A stretch of DNA of 64,000 bases from Saxidomus purpurata (Eukaryota > Mollusca > Bivalvia > Venerida > Veneridae). A program made the translations under genes and the position numbers. The DNA lies in assembly GCA_022818135.1 (NCBI GenBank), contig JAFMSR010000009.1:16080077-16144076 (forward strand), in the 5' to 3' direction. Position 1 is the first letter of the stretch, and each line of letters starts with the position of its first letter. The notes beneath the pieces are model-generated. The model saw nothing but the letters and a program-made list of their open reading frames with translations. It ran no database searches and was not told where the DNA came from. Shown here piece after piece: positions 23,611-46,287 of the stretch.

Positions 23611-25030
23611 TAAGCGTTGAATTATTTTCAGCCAGTTTCAAATTGGCAGCAATTTGTTTCCAGTTTTTGCCCAGTGCTTTTCATGAAGTCTTTTATAAAA
23701 CTTAAATTTGAAGGAGATGAATTTTTAAGATAAAGGCTGTTAAGTTTCACAATGAGGTACGATACTGCTGGGTCACCCCTTCAGGGTATAAGTCACTTAG
23801 CTGATAGCTGTAGCTGGGAGTCGCAAATATCGTGAAAAATTTCGGGTCTTTTTTTTTTAACACTGCCTGCTTGCTGCAAGTGACCCTGTCCTCGTGACCA
23901 ATGCAGATCGTGATCGGAGAAATCACATTAATGCAGTCTGATCATGATCTACGTTGTTAGGTGTTCAGTCCAAATTGATAGCTGGACTAGTCCAATTTTA
24001 GAGTTTTGTAGGCTAAGGGTGGTGAAAATGTAAAACAATATCTCACATTTGTTTAAAATTAACCAATGAATTTAATTGATGACGTAAAACAGCAGATATT
24101 TATTGATATTCCTTTTTACATAAAACTGCTATTAGTGAAATAAAATATTTTAAAGATAAATTGTTCTTGATTATTTTATATATATCTGGAACTGTTAATT
24201 AGTATTGAAACAAAATTATTGTCACATTTCAACGACTTTCTAGCAGTAAAAGGAAGACATCTTACCCCACCCATATTGCGGACAAAATTGTAGATGGCAG
24301 ACATAAGTTAACTGAAACTGAAAAAGAAAGTACACAATTATGATCCCTTTAGAATGAAACCCCTCGTAGGATGGACCGCCGTTTTCCTTATGTTTACAGA
24401 AATAGAAACTAAAAAATAAATACAAATATCAGGATATAATTCAATCTTGTAAAATTAATGTCTTTGGGCCCTTAACCAAAATTCCTTAAAACAGTTAATC
24501 CCTAAGCAGGAGAACCATACACACTGCAATAAGGCTCCCGAAGGGGATGGATGTATTTCAATAAAATCAATAGACGTAAAAAAGCTTTTCACAGATGTTT
24601 ATATCTGCCTTTCTTTGTCTTGTCATCTTAGCATGTACAACGCACTCTGTGAACTCCGATCATTTCCTGATGGCTATGATTTTGATCGGGTAATTTTATA
24701 CTGTTTGAAATATAAAAGTTGAAACGCACTGTTACTGCTTTGTTCTTCTACGAACCACTAATACTTGCATTATTCTTAACTAATTCACAATTTCAATTCT
24801 TATTCTATTAATATTCTACTTGTCATCAGCAGGGGGTCCCAATTCAACGGTCGGAATTTACTTGCAGAAAAGTAATATCCATGTACGTCATCTATTGTTA
24901 ATATTCCTGATTATTATGCTGTGAAACACGTGATACAAACTTGAATAAATGATAATATTGATTGCTATATCAAGTTGGACGTTATACATTCGCAGTTTAG
25001 ATAGTATATATTATGTGTTTATATTGTGGT
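23611..25030. other. Intergenic, nothing recognised
   Basis: AT-rich sequence without supported exons. Apart from the short repeat near 23908-23957 I see no structured element. Confidence 0.4.
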
Positions 25031-25036
25031 CCATTT

Positions 25037-25724
25037 AAAGTCCCAGGACAACAATTACAAGTAGCTATTATTTTACCCAGAAACATGTCTTACCGGCAGA
25101 AATGACCTTTATTTGTACCACAAACAGTCATAACGTTTTGAATCGAAAACTGTACATATTAGAAATATAGCGCAGTATTTTTTTCAATGATACTGCAAAA
25201 AATAAAGGCTTCCGACAACCATTTCTAATGAAGAAACAACTTAGAATACGAAAGAAAGGCATATGTCAACATTATTTTAGAGTGAATCGAACATGGTTCT
25301 ATCATTATCTTGTCAATAAATTAATTTTACTATGTAAGTAAACTCGAAAAGATCCTTGGATTTTAAAAATGTTTTAAAAACTGCACCATAGTCTTATTTA
25401 CAAGACCCAGGAGCACACTTACAGGTTGCTCTTATTTTACCAAGAAAGATATCCTTCCGGCGGAAATGACCTTTATTTGTACAAAAACTTCCCTAAATTA
25501 GCTTTTTAAATCGATAATAACATGTTAGAAATATAGCGCAGTATCTGTTTCAATGATTTTGCAAAAAAAACAACAAAAAAACTGTCTGGCATTTTTTTCA
25601 TAAAAAACCCACTAATAATGCGAAAAAAATCAATATTGTTATAGGGTGCTTAGAACATCCTTAGCTTTTCCTATCAGTAAATAACTTTTCTATATCAGTT
25701 AATTCAGAGTGATCCTGGGACTTT
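25037..25724. mobile_element. Two head-to-tail copies of a 340-bp MITE
   Basis: Two diverged copies run about 25037-25365 and 25400-25724. They share GAAATGACCTTTATTTGTAC and TTAGAAATATAGCGCAGTAT. The outer ends are inverted: AAAGTCCCAGGA at the left and TCCTGGGACTTT at the right. The inner ends are decayed versions (GATCCTTGGATTTTAAA, AAGACCCAGGA). No coding potential. Confidence 0.7.
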
Positions 25725-26668
25725 AATGTTAATACACAAATTCTCATGCCTTATTTTCAAGTTCGACGTGACAGCCAATAATCATCTTTAATCTTTGCTA
25801 ACAGTATGATCTTTGCCTTGTAGAAAACAACGTAGATCGCGATACGTTCCAAATTGTTGACGACATATTTTTGAGATCCTATCGGCAAAATGCCGAAATC
25901 TAATACTTATTCTTTAGATGTTCAAGATACACGAGCATAGTTTCTTTTGATACTTCGTTTCTGCAATTTATGATGTACATGTACTTATTAGTAAGGTGTT
26001 GTTATACAAAAAGTAGTCAGTGTCATTATAAAAGATTTTTTAACTGATTGGGACAGAAAAATAACATTTACTTTTATGTTGCTACTAACCCTGTTCACTG
26101 AAAACACTTCCCTGTTGCATCACAGTGTTGCATGATAAGTATATGATAACATTCAGGTCCTCAACTCAAAGGTCACGAACGCCGCACATTTTGACCTTCC
26201 TAACTTAAAAGAACAATTTTATCATTCTCAAATCATTATATATCTTCCTGTTTTTAATTCTTTGTACGGTCCCATTACACCAATTCTTTTAGACCCGAGT
26301 TTATTTTTGAAAGAGTACTTTATCTACATCTGTACAAGGAAATAAATGCTTTAAATTTGGTCAACAAATACCATGAAAAGTGTCACTCAGAAAAGATTGT
26401 ATCAGTGACTATTTTGCAAAAGATATTTTTCAGTTTTGTATATTTTTGTTACGAATGATTTTCAAGATGTATTAAATGTGTTTAAACAAGTCAAAATGTT
26501 TCTTTGGTTATTGGAGTATTACAGTTGCTAATTTCCATGTGAGAATTGTTCCACATTAAGTCATAGCTTATTTTGATTTCTGCCATCTTCTGTCGGTCTC
26601 GTCAGCCAATCAAATCAAACGAAACAAGGCATCATAGATTTAAATGGCTAGTGTAATGAGTACTTTCA

Positions 26669-27122
26669 TTAAGGTGTTACATGCACACCAGAGTCATTTT
26701 GCTCCATTAAAAATAGAGTAAAAATGCCTATATTCCACAGTCTGGCACTTCTGAAGTTTTTCTGATAGTCCCTCTGTAAAATACACCTACTGTCCTTCCA
26801 GAACACTCACAAAAAACACTGATTTGATCGCAAAGGTTTCCCGCTATCAATACACAACCAGTCACTGTGTAATTTTCCAGTACACTCCAGCCTAATGACT
26901 CGGATGACCTCTAGTTCTGTGTTCATCCACTCTAAAGAAGTAATCATATGAAAACTATTTAAACACTGTAAACTATTGATAGTCAGTCTGAATTAAAATC
27001 ATCATGCAAAATCTGGCCTGCAGTCAATGTTTCACATGAAATCTTAAAGTTGAAATTTTCACTATGGACTAATTTAGCACCCTATGATCCGGAAGCAAAA
27101 CAATACCAGTGTGACACCTTAA
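26669..27122. mobile_element. piggyBac-like MITE with TTAA ends
   Basis: TTAAGGTGTTACATGCACAC at 26670 is inverted relative to the right end GTGTGACACCTTAA at 27109-27122. TTAA flanks both ends. Length (454 bp), TTAA target and lack of a transposase fit a non-autonomous piggyBac-type element. Confidence 0.8.
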
Positions 27123-27714
27123 GCCACAATCCCGAATTTGCGGCTGTTGTATACATGTAATTTTACTGATTAGAGAAACATAATTATTACCCATTGGGTG
27201 TTTATTGGTGCTTGTGAGAATTACCAGAAGTATGAAAAGCAATATATTTTGTCATAAAAACTAAAACAATATGATCATGAAATAATTAAGATAACGTTTG
27301 ATATTTCTTGTAAATGAGGAATAGGTTATTATTGTTAGCCTTAGGGAGTTTTCATACATGTCATTCTAATACATGTATATCTTATTGAAAGTACCATCTG
27401 CAAATGCACGCAGGCCTCTTTTGTTTATACATGATATAACATTTAAGCGTCAGCATGTTTCTCGGAACTAAAACTTTTGGAGAAAGAAAACGCCATAATG
27501 CGTAAAAAGCAAATGAAAATTAATCGAATTTGTTAAGTGTATCAGATACCGATTCTTAATTTGCATATTAGATCAAATACCTAAGCACTCACCTTCATTC
27601 AGTGGTTACTGATGCATCCTTTGGCATGGTGCTTAGTACAAATTTGACTGTAGATGATACAAATGTATATATATATACATTGTATAGGAAACTGATTGCT
27701 CAATTCTCGTTAAG

Positions 27715-27860
27715 ATTATTCTCTGTCCTAAAATTCTTACAAGTCCGCTGCTTCACCCGCAAAAAATATCTAATCAATAATTATAATAAATACCCCAAAA
27801 GTTCCACGCAAATATTAAATGTATTTGATATTTATATATCTCTATAAATATTTACATGTA
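27715..27860 (+). promoter_or_regulatory. Conserved upstream block of paralogue 1
   Basis: Shares CAAGTCC(G/A)CTGCTTC, CCAAAAGTTC and TATATCTCTATAAATA with 35335-35465 and, more weakly, with 52650-52790. The conservation of this block before all three paralogues suggests a duplicated promoter or 5' region. Function is inferred only from position and conservation. Confidence 0.5.
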
Positions 27861-28103
27861 TTTTTTCCGAGAATCGAGGAGATGTTGCCTCAGAGAAATT
27901 ATGTAATTATTGGAGTCAACTACTAGGTATATCTATTTTGTATTATGTCACATTTGCTCTGTTGCGCTATTGTAAATGTTCCCTATTAGATAGATCATTT
28001 TCTCTATTAAAGATAGATCACAGTTATTACACTCAACCCCCATACGCAGTGCAAATTATCAGAAATACAATACATATGAAATATGCAGTATTTAGAATTT
28101 AGA

Positions 28104-28225
28104 ATGTTTAAAATACTTGAAAACATGGAGTCACAGGATAGAGATAACGAGAGAGCAACAGAGAAGAGAATGTACTCAGAGGTACATATGGACGATTCGA
28201 GTTGTAAGACCCAGTTGCTGACATG
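28104..28225 (+). CDS. Truncated alternative first exon of paralogue 1
   Basis: It encodes about 40 residues starting MFKILENMESQDRDNERAT, matching the end of the coiled-coil exon in paralogues 2 and 3 (LESQDRDTCNERAS; MESKERDNDRAS). It ends at a good donor (ACATG/GTAAGTA) in phase 2, like the other first exons, and the intron start after it is also conserved. The signal peptide and most of the coiled coil are missing, so a product spliced from here would be cytosolic. It is probably a relic; the exon at 29526 is a better first exon. Confidence 0.45.
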
Positions 28226-29525
28226 GTAAGTACAGTAAAACCTGTGAACAATGGTTGTTAACAGATAGCTTTTTTCACATGTGTTTCTACATAACTATAT
28301 ATAGTCAGAAAGTGCATCGTTTTCTCCCAGCTGGTGTCAGGGGTTTCTGTTCGGAGGTTGTCTTTAACACATGTCTGATTGTATGGAAATGTTTTGGATA
28401 TTAAGTGATCTTCAAATATGTTGAAGACTTTTACAACATAGTATAAGCTTTGGTCGTTTTCTTAACACACTGAATACAGTAAACCGTAAATTGTGTTATT
28501 TGTCCAGCTTGATACTCCTGTTAAGGTATACTCTCGTAATACCAATTTGTGATTTCTCTGTTTCAAATTATATACCGTCTCAATATCATTTTTCCTAGTA
28601 TTCTACGTAACTATTTTATATGTTTATTTGTTATTTTAAAATATCTTAAGACACATTTATTATCTCAGCCTATAGGAAACAAATGTTTTATCCTAGTAAC
28701 TTAAAACAGCTTGTGATGGAACAATGCATGAACGTATCATCAAGACATGATTGTATACTAAAAATTGTTTTGTATAAGCATTTTTTTCATTTTTGTGATT
28801 TTACTGACTTTAGTTTTTAAGATGTGTTATTTAAGCGAGTAAAATCGTTTCTTTTATATGGGGTAGGTAAAAACATATACCGGGTATTGCACCAACGATT
28901 AACTAGAATATACAAATGTACATTTCACAAGTCCTCACTTATAGTTGCTAATTTATTTTCAGGTTCAAATTGCTCCAAATGAATTCACAGCTGACATTTT
29001 TTACCATCTCATGTTGGCCCGTCTGTCGGGGCGCAAATAAATGCCTCACTTGGCACTTCTCCAGACTGCATACACGATAGAGCAGAAATTAAATCAAACG
29101 AATCAAGTCATCAAACTAAGATTTTATGCTTTAGTAATTAACAGTTTTCCTTAGAAACTTTTTTCAGAACAGTTCCATATATACCTGACATAAAATATAA
29201 CTATTAGCATTACCAGAAGACGGTGTATTTAGTAACTAAGTTAACATTTTAGAGAAGGGAAACACCATAAAGAGTAAAAGGTATTGCAAGTTAGGTTTTT
29301 TATTTCAAAATTTAACAAAAAGTAGAGTTATACAAATCGGATATATCACGAGTATCATCTATCCAATACGCACATCTCTAACTTTATTTCAAACACAATG
29401 ATATGAAAGGGGGACTGTTATTGGTTGAAAAGTGGCAAACGTTGTATATCGCTATATTGACACAAATATAGTGTTGCGAGGGGCTAAGTAACATCTTTAC
29501 GGTGGATACCAGACTGGGTTGAACG

Positions 29526-32500
29526 ATGTGTTTAATGCTGTTTTGCTGCTTGATGCTATTAACATTTGTACAAAGTGTGTACATGCATCCTCTAGATGAT
29601 ATACTAGAAAGGTAAGTGGTTTGTCTTAACTGTCTTGTAGGTATTCTGAATATAAAACGAGAATTTCAAAGCAGTTTATTAACAGTACACTCAACAGGTT
29701 TAGAAACGCAAAAGTGGCAAAATATTTATTTTAACAGTGTTATCGAGTTTCAAATTTATTCAAAAACAATTTAAAGTTGAATTCTTGTAAAAGTTTCAAT
29801 AATACATCGCAAAAAATGACTTAAATAGAAATAAAAACAATAGCGTCTTTCAAATAAAAATGTTCAACAGGGGAAATCTGTGCGTTTCTAATATCGGTTA
29901 AGTGTAAATATGAATTAATCATGTTAATTCCGGTTTAAAGTTATATTACCCTTCAAAATGGTCACATTGATTAATAGTAAAGAATGATGCTCAAAACACA
30001 GTGGATGCTTTAAATCATGTAAGAAATAAGTTTTACCAAGTTATTTCTGTTATTGACAAATACAAATTAAGATATACATATTAACCGAAAGGGTGGATTT
30101 TTTATTTTTGACTAGGATAGTCAAAAAAGATTTTTTTACAGATTTCCTCTATATTCAATGTAAATGAAACTGTTATACAGATCATTATTTTTGGGTTATA
30201 ACTATGGCAATGTTTATTATTCTAGGAGTATAAATCAATTTGCAAAAATGTGGCAAAATTAATACAAATTTAGAGAACTTATTTCGCTGTCAAGAAAAAA
30301 AAGTTTGTAAAATATAAATAAATAAAATAACGGAATTTGATGCGATAATTTCAGTGATACAAATGTATTAAAGACATCAGACATTGAAGTGAATGGGTGG
30401 AGGATGGTATTTCGGGCAACTTCCGGCAATGGTTACAGTGCATATCATGCGTGGACATTAGGTAAAAACGGATTACATGCATTACCTAATGAATTATTTG
30501 TTTGTAATCTATTTAATGCTCGTTGTCAACAGCGTATCTGTTATTTACAGGCCGAGTCTATGGGAAGGGTCAGTGCCTGACCTTTATCCTCAGTAAATTA
30601 CACTCTCACAAAAAATATTGGTTGTCGTTTGTGATCATTAATGATGATTTAAATTCTGATGGATTTTAATAAATGCCCGGCGATATAAGAACAGTTTACG
30701 GAAATCTGCTTTTTGCATCTATATTGTAAACACAATATAGATCTTTCAATTGTAATATGCGAAAATTCAGAATCTTTTATGTCCAGTAGATACAGAGAAT
30801 TATAAGGTTACTGTCTTTTGATAACAGTTGATATCGGACGAGGATGATATCGGCCAGGGAAGCCGAGGCTTGCCGAGGCTTTCTGGTCGATATTCATCCG
30901 AGTTCGATATCAACTGTTATCAAAAGACAGTAACCTTGTATTCTATTTATTATGCAGCTGCCTTCAATTTTCCCTTTTCACAATTAAAATCAAAGAAGTA
31001 AATTAAGTGATTTACGTTGGGTTTATGACGTCATCAACGGTTTAAATCGCGTTTTAAATCCTGCACCGTTAATCATGTTAATGTTATGCTTTTTAGGAAA
31101 TACTGAACATTAAAACATACCTAAGCATTTGTACAAGTTTTAGAGGCGGCTTATAACGTTTCAGCTCATATCATTCAAGTAATAAGACGTTAGTGTGAAA
31201 AAAGGAAGGGGGGTGAAAAAATGAAAATCAACTTTTCTCGAAAATTGCTTCGAAATTGCTATAGATGGATAGATAATGATCTAACTAAGAAAATGAATAC
31301 CCACAACACTATATTTAATTCAAAAATAAAAATTCTACAATCATTTTTCGATTTTATGTTATGTGCGGTTTGCTTGTATTCCCAGAAATTTTAATGAAAC
31401 GCACCTCTGTAGTCTGAAGAAGGTACCGAAAAGTTACTTTATTGTGTAGCGTGTAAGAAATCCACAATAGCCTAGATATTATTTCAGAAATCTCACTAAA
31501 TGTCTAAAGTGGGCGGGGCCTAAAACGTGATATCAGGACAGTGTCATAATATAGAGGATAATTGTTGGTTTCGGTGTAAGATCACGTTATAATTTCACCG
31601 AGTGGGCACCAAAAGTGATATTTTCACGAGTGGCGCAGCCACGTGTGAAAATAACTACTTTTGGTGTTCACGAGTGAAATTAACGTGAAATTACACCGAT
31701 ACCAACAATTTTTCTGTTTATTTTATGGTTAAAACTCTTTTTTACTGAGTTTGTTTCTATAAAACATCGAAAATCGCGGGAAACGTCATCAGAAAACATA
31801 GAACAAATGACGTCTTTAAACGACGTCATCGTCGCATGGTCTCCAGCATTAATAACGCTCGTTATACTTTTTGACGTAAATCCGGGCTAAAGATTGCAAA
31901 ACGTGAAAAATAAAATGGTAATCCACTGTTTCAAAACTGTGGATTATCACTTTTATTTCACTGAGAAAACTCTATAATTCACAGGAAAACATAAAATAAA
32001 ACACTGTCCTGTGATATCAGACGTCGCGATATCAACAAATATCAGACAAGCGTTATTGGGTCGTCGTCATGGCAGTTGCATAATAAAATATAAGAACATG
32101 TTGAAAACGCACATTTAAGACGTTATTTATAATTCTAAAAATGTCGTCACATATCAGAATTTAGCAATTAACTAATATGGGAAGCATTTTCTAACAACGT
32201 TATATATATTTTGTTGGCAAATCATATACAGTGTCATTCTAATGCGATTCTTATTTGGTGCATGCTTTATATGATCTTTCTACGATAATAAGAAACAAAC
32301 AACTACTGTTTGAAGAAAGGTTTGTTGCCATGGCAAAAATCCTTTAGAATTTTGAAAAAGTATGTTCTTCAGAGGAAAATATAGTTACTAACGCGTGTTC
32401 GCCTCAGGATTGAAGGGTCCCGTGTTCGATCCCTACCGTAGCCATGTCGGTAGTGTACTTAGACAAGACACAAATAATTTTACATTGCCTCTCTCTCTTC

Positions 32501-33849
32501 GAGGTTCATTCCATCTTGAATGAGTCTCGAGAGTGATTAATCTAAGTTGTAAGAACTTGTTTCGCAATCGAGAGTAAATACATTGGTATATATACATGTA
32601 GTAACCAACGTATTACAACATTGAATTCACAATAACAGAGTGTAACAATATCCAATTTTTATGATGTTTTGATGAACAGTTACAGACAAATGAAAGAAGT
32701 GTCCGATGGTACTTTTTCAACTGACACAAGTCAAATAAATGGAGATGTTTTACTTATCAATAAATAAAAAATATGATATTATACAGGTATTATTCACTAG
32801 TGTTGACGCCATTCTTTTCCTAATTTTGTGGTCTTCTTACATGGTATTCGTCCTCGGTCAATCTCAATTTCCAGGTCGACAGTACTAATATATCTGACGT
32901 TAATATTAACCTATGATCATTAGTGACGGCATGTTTTTTTTAAATAAAATACAGAACATATTCAAAGAAAGTGACAAGAAAGCATAGCGTCGTGAAATTC
33001 CCGGGCGCTGACCCGTATCTCAATCGGCCAATATAATTGAGTATTTTAGGTATTAGATATACCAAGAGTATTTAAGTACTACATGTATATACATTAATAA
33101 CAGAACAGAGCTTGGAAGTAAGCGTTTAGTCAAAAGCTCTTTAACTTATTTCTTTTAAAGATTCATCTGATTAAGCAACATTTTTATCATAATTGAGTAA
33201 AGATGAGACTATTCTTGTTTGACGAATGCACCTTACTTGCATCACTGTTGAGGCGCTTTCATTTGAAAAAAAAACAACAACAAAAAGCATTAAATTATTG
33301 TAATTAAACATGTAAACATTGATGTATTTATTTACATTTCATGCAGGTGAAAATACAACTCCAGACAAGCCTATGTCGATGAAACGTTCACACGGTCCAC
33401 ACTACCGTGACAGCATTGTCTCCAGCTGGTCTGATCTTGGCATTGAATTTGTCAAGTTTGCATTTTATGACGAAAACAAGAAAGTCGCCCATGTTATCTT
33501 CAACGGAAAGAACAGCGATATAAATAATTGGTTTCACAAATCCCGAGTCATTTCCTCGAGTTGGCCGGATCTTACTCGTACGAGCCAGTACAACTACTTT
33601 TCTATCGCAGGTCACCATAGATCGAATGAGGTTGATCGTCGGTTTTTCATCAACAAATTGTATAACAGCTGCCCAGGTGACCTAGGTCATATGGTGGTCA
33701 GCAACACGGGTTTTTCTTCTCCTGCTTGTACTTTCGACAATCATGCAACATATCCTCAGTTCATTTACTCAAAGATTAATTCAGTTGATTTTTTTCAGAG
33801 AAGAATGTTTGGAACGGCTGATTATATGGCAATCTTTATTAAAGCATGA
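29526..33849 (+). CDS. Paralogue 1: secreted protein, unknown C-terminal domain
   Basis: Exons 29526-29611, 30355-30461 and 33347-33849 join in phases 2 and 1 to give 231 residues. Exon 1 starts MCLMLFCCLMLLTFVQS, a strong signal peptide, and lacks the coiled coil of paralogues 2 and 3. Exon 2 has NGWRMVFRATSGNGYSAYHA. Exon 3 has FVKFAFYDENKKVAHVIFNG, YNYFSIAGHH, DRRFFINKLYNSCPGDLGHM and ends FGTADYMAIFIKA. The domain resembles those of genes 2 and 3; I recognise no named family. Two cysteines remain in the head (NSC, PAC); the first pair found in gene 3 is absent. AATAAA at 34189 may be the poly(A) signal. The introns hold palindromic elements and a SINE. Role unknown; a secreted recognition or matrix protein is a guess. 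Confidence 0.82.
30801..30940. repeat. Long palindrome, about 60-bp arms
   Basis: AAGGTTACTGTCTTTTGATA at the left pairs with TATCAAAAGACAGTAACCTT at the right, with near-perfect matching through CAGTTGATATCGGA and only a short centre. It lies in the second intron of paralogue 1. Confidence 0.85.
30941..32094. mobile_element. Element with 24-bp inverted ends, with a palindrome inside
   Basis: TTATTATGCAGCTGCC near 30950 is inverted relative to GGCAGTTGCATAATAA at 32071. The interior includes the palindrome at 31560-31711 and a smaller one around 31917-31955 (GTAATCCACTG / CTGTGGATTATC). The boundary with the neighbouring palindrome at 30801-30940 is uncertain, and both may belong to one composite element. 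Confidence 0.5.
31560..31711. repeat. Palindrome centred on GTGGCGCAGCCAC
   Basis: ATTGTTGGTTTCGGTGTAA at the left pairs with TTACACCGATACCAACAAT at the right; the arms run about 70 bp each with few mismatches. Probably a small fold-back MITE. Confidence 0.8.
32385..32582 (+). mobile_element. tRNA-derived SINE, 5' truncated
   Basis: Starts within a tRNA-like 3' half (GGGTCCCGTGTTCGATCCC, a B-box) and continues to a conserved 3' domain: CTCGAGAGTGATTAATCTAA, then GTAAGAACTTGTTTCGCAAT and CGAGAGTAAATA. The SINE at 43343-43537 shares this tail in the opposite orientation, so they belong to one family or share a 3' domain. Confidence 0.7.
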
Positions 33850-35334
33850 TGTCCAATGCAGATATGAAATTTATTGTTGAAACATATTGCTAGTTTTATT
33901 GTTTTTACTTCTCTGCTTATGTTAATGTTCATGCGTTGCTCGATTTGTTTTCTAATAGTTTTATTGGGCGGTCACGCCAAATTTAGATGATGATGTGCGA
34001 CGTTTTAATGACGATAGGTGAAGTAACGATGACGATGCGAGAAGTTACAACAAGAAAACATTATATGTGGCCATTTTATGATTAACAGAGAGAAGGCTAG
34101 GTTTTTAACCATAATGCGCACCATGATATTTCGCCATTGTAACTTTAACAAATAAGCCGTAAGGCACATGAATGTGATACACGTTTGAAATAAATTTGTG
34201 TTTTGAAACTGGTTTGGATTGTATTTTGACTGGATTGATTTGTATGAAGATTTTTAATATTTTATCTAATAAAAGAAATAGTACATCAAGAAAATACTTT
34301 TTACAAAATTCTGTTAATTTTGAAAACTGTGTGGAATACCTTACAAAGCAAACATATTTTGTCGATTGTTGCAACACCATATATTTGTATTCTACTGCAA
34401 CTTCCTCAAACATGTATATCTATCGAAAATCTTTTCAACTTTAACGTTCAAAGTCAAACTGCTTCTGAAAGTGCTAGTAATGTTGTTAACTGTAAACTTC
34501 AGCAGGCTACACAATGACCTATAAAATAAGGTTGCTGTACAGCCGAAGTGATCACTTATCAATACACCTACACCGCCCATTTGATAAAAGATACATGTAT
34601 ATTCGAGAGTACTGGTTCAACGATGAATGAAGTAATACAAAATGTATTACATACACTTATTACATAATTATATGATAACTGAATACCTTTTAATTCAATG
34701 AGTCAGTATTGTCTGTCTTGGTCGTCGGTCGAAGATATATATGTTGCAAACAACAAACAACAGTATAACAACACTTTGGTCGTCCCATTATATGTACCTG
34801 TCAAATAGAAAGTTTTACCGCAGTATCTTTCCCAAAAAATAAGACTATGACGCCTGATAATATTCAATGAGTTATGACTACTAAACACTATGCAGTGAGT
34901 TGTATTCAACAAGAACTAAGTAATTGGTCACTCAAAGTAATATAGAGTTTTGAAGGGGTATACTGTTTGAATTGATATGAGGCCAAGCTGTCAGACTTCG
35001 ACATGGTGTCTATCAGTATGAACTCATAATAATATGTTTGAAATTGCGGACAGAGTCTTATATCATATTCAACTAGAAACAAAGACTATAATATTATAAA
35101 CTGTACTTGCCTATCACTGACACTTCTATTATCATGTTGAACATGTTTTAATGACCAGGAATAGACAGTTACATGTATCTGCCTTTAGAAACCAACACTG
35201 ATGTAAATAAATTGATAGTTTAAATCATCTGCACTAAGCAACTACCTCCCTTCAGGGGTCATTTTTGACGCACCCCTTAGCTTGGTACAGGATAGTTATG
35301 GGCAACGTATTACTCAAATTCATTTAGAAGTTTA
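33850..35334. other. Intergenic between paralogues 1 and 2
   Basis: Contains a possible poly(A) signal AATAAA at 34189-34194. The remaining sequence is AT-rich with overlapping short frames on both strands, none with family resemblance. Confidence 0.4.
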
Positions 35335-35582
35335 TCTGTTCTACGTTTCTAACAAGTCCACTGCTTCGCGCAAAAAAAATTCTACCTGTAAATATAAAAC
35401 ATACGCCAAAAGTTCTATGCAAATATTAAATGTAGATATTTTGTTATTTATATATCTCTATAAATAATTGCTGTTTACATTCATGTTAATTAAATTGCTG
35501 TAAATATGTTATCACGCACCTGCAGATTTCAGAAGGCAAAAAACATCTGTTCGTTTAAATTGTCTTAAAATCTGTATAAAAG
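35335..35582 (+). promoter_or_regulatory. Likely promoter of paralogue 2, TATAAAAG at 35575
   Basis: Contains the block shared with paralogues 1 and 3 (35345-35465) and a canonical TATAAAAG at 35575-35582. Transcription starting about 30 bp downstream would begin after the ATG at 35597 and before the one at 35654, which supports the second ATG as the translation start. Paralogue 3 has lost this TATA sequence (TGAAAAAAAC at the same place). Confidence 0.5.
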
Positions 35583-35653
35583 CGTTTCCATGATTCATGC
35601 TAAGGCATTTGATAAATGCTTTTGTAGGCCGGACTTTCAATAATCTGCGAGTC

Positions 35654-46287
<10,634 letters not shown>

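Noticed and set aside
31800..31835. Paired GACGTC/TGACGT sites as a CRE-like regulatory module
   Set aside because: Short motifs within a transposon-like palindromic region; no adjacent promoter.
34105..34580. Overlapping short open frames on both strands after paralogue 1
   Set aside because: Mutually overlapping, AT-rich and without family resemblance or splice structure.
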